From Monoplex corrugatus (lineage: Eukaryota > Mollusca > Gastropoda > Littorinimorpha > Ranellidae): 64,000 nucleotides of DNA. Positions 36,025-48,052 of the stretch are shown here, piece after piece. The notes under the pieces were generated by a model that worked only from the letters and a program-made list of their open reading frames with translations, was not told the origin of the DNA and made no database searches. How positions within the stretch are numbered: position 1 is the first letter of the stretch; each line of letters opens with the position of its first letter. The stretch is from contig CM060311.1 in assembly GCA_030674185.1 (NCBI GenBank), positions 97,077,013 to 97,141,012 on the forward strand. The letters are read 5' to 3'. Position numbers and translations under genes: made by a program.

Positions 36025-36615
36025 GATAGTTGTACAGAATATTCAACTATGGATAGCTGTGTGGAATATTCAACCATGGATAGCTGGGTAGAATATTCAA
36101 CCATGGATAGTTGTGTAGAATATTCAATCATGGATAGCTGTGTAGAATATTCAATTATAGGTAGCTGTGTGGAATATTCAACCATGGGTAGCTGTGTAGA
36201 ATATTCAACCATGGATAGTTGTGTAGAATATTCAACCATGGATAGCTGGGTAGAATATTCAACCATGGATAGTTGTGTAGAATATTCAACCATGGATAGT
36301 TGTGTGGAATATTCAACCATGGATAGTTGTGTAGAATATTCAACCATGGATAGCTGGGTAGAATATTCAACCATGGATAGCTGGGTAGAATATTCAACCA
36401 TGGATAGCTGGGTAGAATATTCAACCATGGATAGCTGGATAGAATATTCAACCATGGATAGCTGGATAGAATATTCAACCATGGATAGCTGGGTAGAATA
36501 TTCAACCATGGATAGTTGGGTAGAATATATTCAACCATGGATAGTCATGTAGAATATTCAACCATGGATAGTTGGTAAGAATATTCAACCATGGATAGTC
36601 ATGTAGAATATTCAC
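36025..36615. repeat. 27-bp minisatellite, about 22 units
   Basis: The unit is GAATATTCAACCATGGATAG plus CTGGGTA, with TTGTGTA, CTGTGTA and CTGGATA variants. Each unit contains CCATGG. 27 bp is nine codons, so repeated MDSWVEYST-type frames are open but carry no evidence of being genes. Confidence 0.96.
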
Positions 36616-36688
36616 CCAATTTCAACGTATTCCCTTTGCAGAACTACCAGAAAAGAAAGGCTAAACACAGCCTCAGCCTGTCACATAC

Positions 36689-36774
36689 TCTGACATGTCA
36701 AAGAAGCCGACAAACTTCTGATCACCATTACAAACAATCCACGGTGACTGGGCATGTTTCCTCAGCACCAAGGT
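36689..36774 (-). CDS. Candidate isolated exon of unknown gene
   Basis: The minus strand between a TGCTAG|ACC acceptor and a TCAGA|GTATGT donor reads TLVLRKHAQSPWIVCNGDQK then FVGFFDMSE. The composition is protein-like, and the end resembles the GKFVGFxDM strand of CBS domains. The acceptor is weak, a better TTTCACAG lies 15 bp upstream but gives an in-frame stop in this reading, and no partner exon was found. It may be chance or part of an unrecognised repeat. Confidence 0.22.
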
Positions 36775-36929
36775 CTAGCAGGTTCTGTGAAAGCAAACAC
36801 CAGATAAAACAAAATTAGGGGCCAAAATCTATGTGAGGAACAACAGTGCTACCCAGTGAGTGGAAATACTCACAGCCATTGTAAACATTAGTCCAACCCT
36901 TCTAAAGTTCTAAGCCAAACAAAGAGAAC

Positions 36930-37195
36930 TAACGTATTGCCACATATACACTTTTTTATGTTCCAGCTTCTGCCCCACCTCTATGACGTTGATCCCATAC
37001 TGCTCAACACAACACAACACACCACCAACCCAAAGTTCACTCAAAGTCCCAGTGCCTGGTACCAGAAAGACCATGGTGTCAAGAGATTTTGAGCCACCAT
37101 GAGGCCACCCACCAAAGGGGACCCTGCACTGCAGCTGGGTCACTTTGGTGGACTTCAACAGTGCCTGTTCTAAACCACTTAGTAAGTACACTGCC
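36930..37195. repeat. Dispersed repeat F, copy 1
   Basis: TTGATCCCATACTGCTC, ACACACCACCAACCCAAAG, GAGGCCACCCACCAAAG, GACCCTGC and TTCAACAGTGCCTGT occur in the same order at 47330-47550. No coding assignment. Confidence 0.65.
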
Positions 37196-37689
37196 TACTA
37201 AGCCCCCTCCTAACAACAGTAATCAGATACACACAACTACTTACTACTACTTACTTAGTTACTACTACTTTGTGCTGATTTATTCATCAGTAATTGAGAA
37301 TAAAGTCAGTTTTCATGGGCCAGCTGACCAAGGACTAGCATAGGTATTTTATACAAATATGTATTCATAACCACCCACACACTGCAGCGAAACTAACCCT
37401 TCTCTCACCTTTGTTAGCATTCACAAAAGGTCCTACTTTCATCCAAAATACCTTGATTAGTAGAACTTTGGCCATGTGAAATTTGTGTTTCAGTGCCTCA
37501 CAATTTTCAAACTGCCAGATCCTCAGATCCTCAGCCGATTGTTGGCAAGACTAACAGTTAATTAATATTACCACAGTAGGCTAGTACTTCCACGTAAGCT
37601 AGATTGTGCTGCAAGGGCTGATTAGTTAAGAGTCTTAACTAACCTTCACAAGGTTTATTGCCCCTCTTGCCTTTCCTAAAATGGCGTGA

Positions 37690-37925
37690 TTAGGTCACTT
37701 CCTCGCTTCACTTTCTCCACTGGTTGCCTGATTCTCAATTTCATTTTGAAAAATCAAAACATTATTCTACAAGTGTATCAAAGGTACTCCAGCTGTACAC
37801 CCCTGCCTGGCCTCTCCTTTCTACTTCTGATTACAAATTCTGCGATACAGTTGTTCCAAAGTCAATTGTAGCTCATTTTCTGTGTCTGGTCCATACAAGT
37901 GGAATGAGCTTCTGCTGTAAAAGCT
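37690..37925 (+). mobile_element. Decayed LINE RT C-terminal fragment
   Basis: The plus strand reads LHWLPD-like from CTCCACTGGTTGCCTGA, later YTPAWPLLSTSDYKF, CDTVVPKS, then after a frameshift SSFSVSGPYKWNELLL and a stop. The order matches the LHWLPV...YTPARxLRSSD...VPKS...FSVxGPxLWNELP end of CR1/Jockey-type LINEs, for example the end of the frame at 31908-33585. It is adjacent to the 33-bp array that starts at 37936. Confidence 0.6.
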
Positions 37926-37935
37926 GTCTCTTTGA

Positions 37936-40130
37936 GGGTCACATACTTTGCCTTCCTTCATATCTACAGGGTCACACACTTTGCCTTCCTTCAAATCTAC
38001 AGGGTCACATACTTTGCCTTCCTTCAAATCTACAGGGTCACATACTTTGCCTTCCTTCAAATCTACAGGGTCACATACTTTGTCTTCCTTCATATCTACA
38101 GGGTCACATACTTTGCCTTCCTTCAAATCTACAGGGTCACACACTTTGCCTTCCTTCAAATCTACAGGGTCACATACTTTGCCTTCCTTCAAATCTACAG
38201 GGTCACATACTTTGCCTTCCTTCAAATCTACAGGGTCACATACTTTGCCTTCCTTCATATCTACAGGGTCACATACTTTGCCTTCCTTCATATCTACAGG
38301 GTCACATACTTTGCCTTCCTTCAAATCTACAGGGTCACACACTTTGCCTTCCTTCAAATCTACAGGGTCATATACTTTGCCTTCCTTCAAATCTACAGGG
38401 TCACATACTTTGTCTTCCTTCAAATCTACAGGGTCACATACTTTGCCTTCCTTCAAATCTACAGGGTCACATACTTTGCCTTCCTTCATATCTACAGGGT
38501 CACATACTTTGTCTTCCTTCAAATCTACAGGGTCACATACTTTGCCTTCCTTCATATCTACAGGGTCACATACTTTGTCTTCCTTCAAATCTACAGGGTC
38601 ACATACTTTGCCTTCCTTCATATCTACAGGGTCACATACTTTGTCTTCCTTCATATCTACAGGGTCACACACTTTGTCTTCCTTCATATCTACAGGGTCA
38701 CATACTTTGCCTTCCTTCATATCTACAGGGTCACATACTTTGTCTTCCTTCATATCTACAGGGTCACATACTTTGTCTTCCTTCATATCTACAGGGTCAC
38801 ACACTTTGTCTTCCTTCATATCTACAGGGTCACACACTTTGTCTTCCTTCTAATCTACAGGGTCACACACTTTGCCTTCCTTCATATCTACAGGGTCACA
38901 CACTTTGTCTTCCTTCATATCTACAGGGTCACACACTTTGTCTTCCTTATATCTACAGGGTCACACACTTTGCCTTCCTTCAAATCTACAGGGTCATGTA
39001 CTTTGCCTTCCTTCAAATCTACAGGGTCATGTACTTTGCCTTCCTTCAAATCTACAGGGTCATGTACTTTGCCTTCCTTCAAATCTACAGGGTCATGTAC
39101 TTTGCCTTCCTTCAAATCTACAGGGTCATGTACTTTGCCTTCCTTCAAATCTACAGGGTCATGTACTTTGCCTGCCTTCATATCTACAGGGTCACATACT
39201 TTGCCTTCCTTCAAATCTACAGGGTCACACACTTTGCCTTCCTTCAAATCTACAGGGTCACATACTTTGCCTTCCTTCAAATCTACAGGGTCACATACTT
39301 TGCCTGCCTTCAAATCTACAGGGTCACATACTTTGCCTTCCTTCAAATCTACAGGGTCACATACTTTGCTTCCTTCAAATCTACAGGGTCACACACTTTG
39401 CCTTCCTTCAAACCTACAGGGTCACACACTTTGCCTTCCTTCAAATCTACAGGGTCATATACTTTGCCTTCCTTCAAATCTACAGGGTCACATACTTTGC
39501 CTTCCTTCATATCTACAGGGTCATGTACTTTGCCTTCCTTCATATCTACAGGGTCACACACTTTGCCTTCCTTCAAATCTACAGGGTCACATACTTTGCC
39601 TTCCTTCAAATCTACAGGGTCATGTACTTTGCCTGCCTTCATATCTACAGGGTCATGTACTTTGCCTTCCTTCAAATCTACAGGGTCACATACTTTGCCT
39701 TCCTTCAAATCTACAGGGTCACATACTTTGCCTGCCTTCATATCTACAGGGTCATGTACTTTGCCTTCCTTCAAATCTACAGGGTCATGTACTTTGCCTT
39801 CCTTCAAATCTACAGGGTCATGTACTTTGCCTTCCTTCAAATCTACAGGGTCACATACTTTGCCTGCCTTCAAATCTACAGGGTCATGTACTTTGCCTTC
39901 CTTCATATCTACAGGGTCACATACTTTGCCTGCCTTCAAATCTACAGGGTCATGTACTTTGCCTGCCTTCAAATCTACAGGGTCATGTACTTTGCCTTCC
40001 TTCAAATCTACAGGGTCACATACTTTGCCTTCCTTCAAATCTACAGGGTCATGTACTTTGCCTGCCTTCAAATCTACAGGGTCACATACTTTGCCTTCCT
40101 TCAAATCTACAGGGTCATGTACTGTGCCCT
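37936..40130. repeat. 33-bp minisatellite, about 66 units
   Basis: The unit is TTCAAATCTACAGGGTCACA plus TACTTTGCCTTCC. Main variants are AAATC/ATATC, CACATA/CACACA/CATGTA, TTGCC/TTGTC and CTTCC/CTGCC, and they are regionally clustered (TTGTC near 38500-38950, CATGTA after 38990). 33 bp is eleven codons, so several frames on both strands stay open for hundreds of codons; I do not regard them as genes. Confidence 0.97.
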
Positions 40131-40204
40131 TGAAGTTCTGTCATTCTGAGTGAATGTTTTAGAGAATGATGAGAGTGTGCGCCTCGGTTCTATTCGTTCA
40201 TCAA

Positions 40205-40314
40205 GATCTGGAGCATTTTCATTATTATCAATATTATTAAAAGTATATTATCATTATTATTATTATTATTATTATTGTTGTTGTTATTATTATTATCATT
40301 TTTGTTGTTGCTGT

Positions 40315-40364
<50 letters not shown>

Positions 40365-40545
40365 ATCATCATCATCATCATTTTCATCATCATCATTATC
40401 ATCATCATTATTACTGTTGTTGTTATCATTAATTATCATTATCATCATCATCATTAATTATTACTACGAATTCTTCTTATCATTACTACTATCATTATTA
40501 TTATTATCATTATCTGATTCATCATCTTATTCTTACCATCCATCA
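40205..40545. repeat. ATT/GTT/ATC trinucleotide tract
   Basis: Runs of TTATTA, GTTGTT and CATCAT in sequence, about 340 bp, immediately right of the 33-bp array. 40546-41999 is intron-like sequence with nothing recognised. Confidence 0.9.
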
Positions 40546-42016
40546 ATGAGCTGTTCACCACTCACCAAAGGTTATGTGTCATTGTGCAGCTGATTAATTG
40601 AAACTGACAGCTTACTCTGTGGTCAGTCTATTGAAAACAACAATCAGTTTGTTTATGTCAACCCATAATTTGCTAAGCTACCAGGTTGTTCAAAAACATG
40701 CTGGCTGGCAAATTGTTGCAAATGCCAAACCTTCAGTTATCTGTGAGCAACCAGTGCAGAAGCAATTGGAAACAAGCAGTCAGTCCAATACAACGGTAAA
40801 GCTATTTGACAGCAACTGTTACACGGCTCATTAGTCCCAGCAGGGTGGGACCTATTTAAAGGCTCATTACAAGCCTGTGGTTAGTACTGATTGCTCCATC
40901 ATTGTACTGTTGTTGTTCTATGGCATTAATGCACAAGGCAAAATAAATGAGACTTTGGACACACAGAGAAACAGAAGGGGGTAGGGGGTAGATCAGAGCA
41001 GTTACTGAGGGAAAAGGTTGAAAGGTTGTCCTTGAGAAACTTGACCACTGGACAGGAAGGTGACAACCTGGTAAACCTCACTTTGTTCAAGTTAGTTCTT
41101 TGAAACTGGCAATTCAGGTGTATGAGTTTGAATCACCAACATAGTACTGCACACACATAAATGCACAACCAGGGGGAAAAACATAGTGGTATAGATCACT
41201 CATTTATGTTTACTCTAAATGTAAATGGCTCAACAAGGTTCCTTCTTCATATCACCATCATTACACCAGATCCAGTCATATCATTCACTGTTCAACCATC
41301 ACCTCTCCAGGCAATCACACAATAACTTATTTTGAAATGTACGGTTTACCTAAAGTTCTTTTCTAGGTGAAGATTTCATAGAATGTGATGCTTTTAACAG
41401 GGCACGGTACATTCTGAATCCATAAAAAATGTCAAAATGAACCAGTTCTCAACTGTACCTTTTGTACAATTATTTTACAGGAGAAATGCTGCTACATGAA
41501 AACAGAACCAAAAATTAGGCCTGGAAAGAGGATTGTTGACATTTCATCTCTTCATGTCAGACTTCAGTAAGAGAAATATAATTATGTAAAAGGTTTTTGA
41601 TTTCCTTTAAGCTGGAATAAAAAGAAACTGTTAGGCCTGAACATGTTTTCAATGAGGCAGGGTCAATTTTGGCCAAATTAACTATGACCAGAAGATGACA
41701 TTCTAATACAGTACATTCCAAAACTCATGTTTCCAAATTCTACATTCAGATTTTGTTAATCTTTCTCGTTATCCATTCTCTGCCCAATGCATTCATGTTG
41801 TTATGGACATGCGCAGTACACAAACGCCTAAACAGTAAGTATGCATAGATGTACACACACATATATTCAGACCCATACCAGCTGATATCTAGTATAATGC
41901 TGAAAGAGTAAGTCATACCTCTTATTTTCACTTCTCTGCCCAATATATCAGTATCTTTGACATGAAATAGGTACACACCTAAGTGTGCCTGTGCACACAC
42001 GCACGCACATGCGCGC

Positions 42017-42022
42017 GCGCAG

Positions 42023-42062
<40 letters not shown>

Positions 42063-42090
42063 CACACACACACACACACACACACACAGA
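42017..42090. repeat. CA microsatellite
   Basis: (CA)n with one AAC interruption, preceded by GCGCGCGC. Confidence 0.93.
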
Positions 42091-42677
42091 GCCCATTTCT
42101 GTAGTGATAAAAGAGCAGGTTATACCCCAGGAAACTAGAGGCCCATGCCAAGGTTTCACTTGTCTCCAGGGTCCAATCCATTACTCACTCCAGCCAACAA
42201 CCACCCTAGTCCTCCTCCTCACACTCCTAGTACTTCTTTGCCAGTGTCCTCACCTATCAATTCTGCCTGCTTTCTGACCTTGGGTGTAAATTCTGTCTGT
42301 GATCCTATGCTCTACTAAATCTGCTGGGCTAGAGATGAATATATAAACAGTGGGGACATCCAAAGGATAGGACAGACTTTTACTGACCACCTATCACCTC
42401 CCCCACTTGCTTGCACAGTAAGCTGCGCAATCATGGTTTCATGCATTTAAATGAAAATTACCCAAATCTGACGATTAATCTGTATACAAAATACAACAAA
42501 AAAATAACTCGATGGAATAACAATACAACACAAAATAAATGAATAATGAAATAACAATAACTACAATAAACATAACAGGCCACTTTTATGTAAACTTATA
42601 ACAGGGTCAAGATCTTTCAAAAAAATTCTGCATTTTCATTATGTCACTGACCAAAACTAATTCTATGAACAAAAAAA

Positions 42678-42678
<1 letters not shown>

Positions 42679-42722
<44 letters not shown>

Positions 42723-42732
42723 CACACACACA

Positions 42733-42784
<52 letters not shown>

Positions 42785-42808
42785 CACACACACACACACA
42801 CACACACT
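42679..42808. repeat. CT then CA microsatellite
   Basis: (CT)n then CACACCACAC and (CA)n. 42091-42678 and 42809-43435 have no recognised gene. Confidence 0.93.
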
Positions 42809-43438
42809 TTTCTTTCACTGTTGGCCCCACTACCATCCACAAAAGAAAAAATCCACTGCCACATTTCAACAACACGACAAATCACAGAGAAAGTGAACAG
42901 GAAACAAAATTCCTATTTCCTTGCGCTTCAAATAATAGTATGGTAAACTACAACAAAACAAGTCAACTAAACCCACCATTAAAACACAATGGAAAGCAGG
43001 AAACCGTTGGCTTAAATGTCACTAATTTCAATGCCTGATTAAAGCTGTTGTCAACCAAAGACATTTCCTTTCTACAGCCATCAAAGCCCTCAACAACAAA
43101 AACCTGGGGTGGGGATGGGGGTGGGGGGGGGGATGCTTGTTCGACAGCTTCATGCAGACAACTGGACACTATTGATCCAAAGGCCTGTTGTTTGCAAACA
43201 ACCCTGGAACTATATACACCACAGAGTTGTTACTTCAATTGTACTTTCTAAAGGGCATATTGTTGCAATCACTTAATGGCTGTACAGTGTACTGCAGCCC
43301 AACTGGCTGGTTTGACATTTAAATACATGATTGTGTATAACTAAGTGTATTTATATGGAGATCTCTCTCCCTCCCCTCTCAGCTCTCTTATAAGTCTCAC
43401 TCTGGTAATTCACGATTCTCTCTCCCCTCTCACTCTCA

Positions 43439-43452
43439 TAATTTACACACAC

Positions 43453-43491
<39 letters not shown>

Positions 43492-43495
43492 CAAT
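43439..43495. repeat. GA microsatellite
   Basis: (AG)n with one GG interruption. A poly(C) run lies at 43753-43771. Other AG-rich tracts are at 44870-44985. Intervening sequence to 45170 is unassigned. Confidence 0.9.
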
Positions 43496-45171
43496 CACAA
43501 AGCATGCACATACACATACAAAACACACAAATGACCTCTTACTCCATAGTGAAAAATAATCTTTAACTGCTTTTACTTTTAGTTTGTTTTGTTTTGTTTT
43601 GTTTTTAATGAGACTGCTTTCAAAACAATTCTCCAAATCCTTTTCCAGCCTCCTACTTCTATCCTTTACTCAAACAGCAACACTGTTCAGAGGTCTATTA
43701 TTTTTGTGATCAGACTGAATTCAACTCAATTCACACAATTCTTTCGCATGCCCTCCCCCCCCCCCCCCCCAATAAAAAACAAACAAAAGACAAAAAACAA
43801 AAACAAATAAACACCTTTGCTCTGTCTCCTTCTTTCTCCACTTTCTTTCTTCCATTTCTTCTCGTTCTACCTAAGGAACAATGTGACGCACGTAATAATC
43901 TATCAGCTCTGCTCAGCCTGTCACACTCCTTCCCCACCACCACCTAATCCACATCCCCTCCTCCACCCTGTGCAGACAATTTATTTTCTGACTCGATCCC
44001 CTGGGCAATTCCCGAAAATTTCATCCACTTTCCACCTCCCTCTCTATCACAGCAACTGCAAATTATCTCTTTTGGGCCTCAACTCTGGGGAGTATTTACT
44101 TACCGTTTGCAATTCACTGCTCCCAGGATGTTTCTGCTTCCACCCTTATCACGCGTTGTGATTTGTTTGACACTCTCACTCTGCAGATCAATTCTCTTCC
44201 AAAATAGTTCCCAGTCCAAGAGACCATGCTTATGTCAACTGTATTCAGTGCACACACCTCACGAACGCATTTGGCTATGGGGCTGTTGTGAATTAGGAGC
44301 AAGTCATTGGCTGGTTGGTCTATTTCTGTTATGAAGTTTCTTCTTCTCAAACTTTTCTATGGCAATGAAGCAGTAAGAATGTTGAGGAAATGGGAAAGGC
44401 AAATGGGCTCGGGTTGGATGGAGTCAATGGCAAAATGAGACAGACAGACAGACAGACAGACGGACGGACTGACTGGCACTGTAAATGCCATACCCAAAAT
44501 AAATAAATACATGAATAACGCACAAAAGGAGAATGACAGGCATATCAGTACAGGTATTTGTAAGCATGCATGAATGTGTGCAAATAGTATGAAGTATGTG
44601 TATTGCATCTGTGCATGCATGCATATATAATGCATGAGTGAGTGTGCATGTATGTCTACAATCTGAGCACGAATGTGAATTTCATACCCCAAAATCTGTT
44701 AGCGTCCTACATAAATCCAGCGTGTGCTTGTATTACTTAAAGTGAATCACTGAATGTGATGAACTGTAACAATGTAACTGTTAGCGGATGGGGAATGGGG
44801 AGGCAAGAACAGAAGGCATGGGAAGCACAGAGACATGACTGCACAATTGCACAAAACATTTTTTAACTCTGTATGAGAGAGAGGGGGAGACAGACACACG
44901 GAGACAGAGAAGGAAAGAGACACACAGAGAGGGAGACAGACGGGGAGAGAGGGGGGGGAGAGAGAGAGAGAGAGAAGACAGAATTCATACATTGACACAA
45001 TGTCTTCTTTTCAATTATCCTACTTCTACTACAGCAGTGGCCCATTAGCTAAGTTGTTAGAGCCCCTTTGGCCATGTTTCTTTTTCTTTCATCAGATCTG
45101 TTGCTCGGTGTATTGCAACCACTCTGCAGGCTTTAGTTGTTTATGTCTGCTTGTGTTTCATTTCGTTTACT

Positions 45172-45314
45172 TTAACCCTTTGACTCCTGCACCCTATCCA
45201 ACAACTGCACCAGGAAGCTGGTGGATAGGATGTGAGAGTCAAAGGGTTAAGTTTTTGCTTTGCCAGCTTGGTTGCCAATGCAGGACGCTGGTGGACAGGG
45301 TGCGGGAGTCAAAG
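45172..45314. mobile_element. piggyBac-like palindromic MITE, copy 4
   Basis: Starts TTAACCCTTTGACTCCTGCA at TTAA 45172. Inverted GAGAGTCAAAGGGTTAAG is at 45233-45251, with the shared interior GTTTTTGCTTTGCCAGC. The right end GGGAGTCAAAG is cut off by an AG/GT microsatellite at 45314. Confidence 0.65.
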
Positions 45315-45334
45315 AGAGAGAGAGAGAGAGAGAG

Positions 45335-45374
<40 letters not shown>

Positions 45375-45381
45375 TGTGTGT

Positions 45382-45429
<48 letters not shown>

Positions 45430-45530
45430 TGGTGTGTGGTGTGCGTGTGTGTGCATGTGTGCGTGTGTGTGCGTGTGTGTGTGTTGCGTGTGTGCGTGTG
45501 TGGCGTGTGTGTGCGCGTGCGCAGCATGCA
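45312..45530. repeat. AG then GT microsatellite
   Basis: (AG)n, (GT)n with CTGTG interruptions, then GCGTGTGC-rich sequence. It replaces the right terminus of the MITE. Confidence 0.95.
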
Positions 45531-46257
45531 TTACATACGCCTACCACCATGTTACCACTAAAAGCTTTCAAAATAAAGGTTCTGCCTGGTTACCAGCCTG
45601 AAATGGATCACATCAGTAGGAATGGCAATCCCTCAAGTCAGTAGAAATGGCAGCCCCATCCACCCAGTTCTGATGCTGACAAAGGACCCATTACCACTTT
45701 TTAACTTGCAGTCCATCTCTGTCGGAGCCTATTCAAAATTCTGCTCAATATTCTAGATGAGATAAAAATATGCATCAAAATCAATTCTCCCTCCCCACCA
45801 CCTTGCCTCACCAGTAGCGCTCAACAGCAAAGGTATTGACCATTGTGGCCAACAAGTCAACTGTAATGTCTACACAGGCACATCAATGTACCAGGCTGTG
45901 GCGACCAATGAAAACCTTTCTGGAAAAAAATTTAAAAGGGGGAGGGGGGGGGGGAGAAGAAAGAAAGAAAAGAAAAGAAGTTAAAAGTCATAGTATGAAT
46001 GTGGTCTGTATGCATCAACTAATACATTTCTCTGTCTCAAAGGCAGATGTTTGGCCATACTTTCAGTTTCACAGCATCCATCGACTGAGACATTTTGTGA
46101 GTAGTATAATTGACCGAGACATTTTGTTTCATACGGGGGTAAGTCAAACGCTTGGCTGTGTTTGGTAGTATGCATCAACTGAGACATTTTGTATTCGAGG
46201 TCTAATACTCGACCACACACTGGAACAAATCTGTCTATCTAAATAGTTCAGCTGTTT

Positions 46258-46745
46258 GGTCAAACAGAGAGAAAGGTAGCAGGATGGTTCAGACTTCACC
46301 TGCCAATAACCAAACTTAAGTTTCCAAGGTTCGTTTCCCATTGAGGCCCCAACTTCTCTCCTCAGTTTGGAAAATTGAACTGAATGTCTAGTCCTTTGGA
46401 AGGAGACAAAAAACAAATTGGACCTGTGTGCCTACTGGCTTGCATACACTAAAACATCCTATGAATAGTATGATCCTTCAGCAACTGAAAATCATGAAGA
46501 GCAAGGCATTCACCTGGATGCCCAGGCATAAAATACTGGAGAAAGAGGTTCATTTTCCAGGTCCCTCCCCTTGCAGGCCAATTGGCGTTCTTGCTTTACT
46601 GAAATGTTGGTTAAAAAAGAAAAAAATGGTGGCACTGCACCAAGGCGATGTGCTCTCAACAGGGAGAGCAGCTTGAATTTCAAATAACAAAATCCACTGT
46701 GACAAAAACAACACATGACAATGAAAAAGAGAAATGAAAAACATA
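46258..46745 (+). mobile_element. tRNA-derived SINE B, diverged
   Basis: Head with GGTAGCAGGATGGTTCAGAC (A-box-like) and CCAAGGTTCGTTTCCC (B-box), body GAATGTCTAGTCCTTTGGAA, GAGACAAAAAACAAATTGGA, and tail AAATGGTGGCACTGCACCAA, TGCTCTCAACAGGGAGAGCA and GCTTGAATTTCAAATAACAA. The order fits a gastropod SINE known to me with GTCATTCGGATGAGACGATAA and CTCTCCCCGGGGAGAGCAGC equivalents (from memory). The middle (46440-46600) is diverged or interrupted. Confidence 0.6.
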
Positions 46746-46978
46746 CTTTCATTTCAAATCAGCTTGACTTTCACATTGTAACATCCATTGTGACAACAAC
46801 AACAACAAAAAAGACAATGAAAAACAAAACTGACATACATATTTTCATTCCAAATCACTTTCATTTGCTGTCATTAAAAAACAAAGCACTCATAAATCTG
46901 TTATTTATGTTCAGCTGCAGGTGTGATTCAACTAAAGGTTTATCAACTTCAACACTAAATTTGGTTAAGAAATTTGCA

Positions 46979-46981
<3 letters not shown>

Positions 46982-47048
<67 letters not shown>
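46982..47048. repeat. CA microsatellite
   Basis: (CA)n of about 65 bp, followed by a poly(T) run at 47068. Confidence 0.93.
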
Positions 47049-47049
<1 letters not shown>

Positions 47050-47329
47050 TAGTTTCAGCCTGATTTTTTTTTTTTTTAATTTGTTTTCTGTTGTTGCTGA
47101 CATTATCTCAAACGGATACATTTTTGAAGTGTCCTTCATAAATTCTGCTATGAGAGGAAGTTTTAACTTGTTCAATGCTGCAACACTAACTTCCCCAGTG
47201 GTACATCTAAGATGAGATCTAGCATCTTTCTTATCGTTGATAGCTTACACCTTGCACACAAGTTACAATTATTCAAAGGATAGAATTCTTGCAAACACTT
47301 GTCTTCTTTGGCTAATACTTTTCTTTTCC

Positions 47330-47550
47330 TGTCCCACCTTTACACAACCTCAGAGGTTTTGATCCCATGCCATCATGATTCATCACTCATTCTGCCTTAA
47401 CACACCACCAACTCCAAGCTCACTCAGTCAAGTCCCAATGCTAGGAAGCTCTCAGGAACCAGACATGTCAACCCATATGAGGTCACCCACCAAAGAAGAC
47501 CCTGCTTAGCGGAATTCAACAGTGCCTGTACTCATCCAAATTACTATGTA
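47330..47550. repeat. Dispersed repeat F, copy 2
   Basis: Ordered match to 36930-37195 (TTGATCCCATGCCATCATGA, AACACACCACCAACTCCAAG, GAGGTCACCCACCAAAGAAG, TTCAACAGTGCCTGTA). Confidence 0.65.
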
Positions 47551-47894
47551 TGTAAACCCCATACAAAAGACAGGAACTGCTCAACTGCATAGCCAGACCA
47601 AGTCAGAGTTCCCCATCTTTTCTCCCTCCTGTAGAGAAGCCATCATCATGGCCCTCCAATGACAGTCCCCATCAGCCACTGACATTGTATGGAAGCAGTA
47701 GAGGAAACTGAAGCTGAGGTCACCACGAGACAAACTAAGATTACAATATGTAGTGCCACAAAATCTGTGACAATTTTTACAATGTCATAATAACCGATGA
47801 CCGATAATGGCTTCATGATAATGGGGATGAAGATCATGATGCTATGGAGTTCCAGCTATTAAGACTGTGTGACAAGACTGAACTCCACACTTAC

Positions 47895-48052
47895 ATATAA
47901 TATAATATAATATAATATAATATAATATAATATAATATAATATAATATAATATAATATAATATAATATAATATAATATAATATTAATATATGATATGATA
48001 TATGATATGATATGATATGATATATGATATGATATGATATATGATATGATAG
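47895..48052. repeat. Pentanucleotide array, left block
   Basis: (TATAA)n changing to ATATG/ATATATG repeats toward 48052, where the LINE 3' end begins. Confidence 0.96.

Noticed and set aside
36910..37191. A 93-codon minus-strand frame (start MYLLSGLEQALLKST) as a gene
   Set aside because: The same sequence occurs in diverged form at 47330-47550 without an open frame, so it is a dispersed repeat.
37724..40153. Open frames of 733-809 codons on the plus strand and 250-338 on the minus strand as a repeat protein gene
   Set aside because: They exist only because a 33-bp unit without stops is reiterated. Several frames on both strands are equally open, and there is no start context, splice structure or non-repetitive domain.
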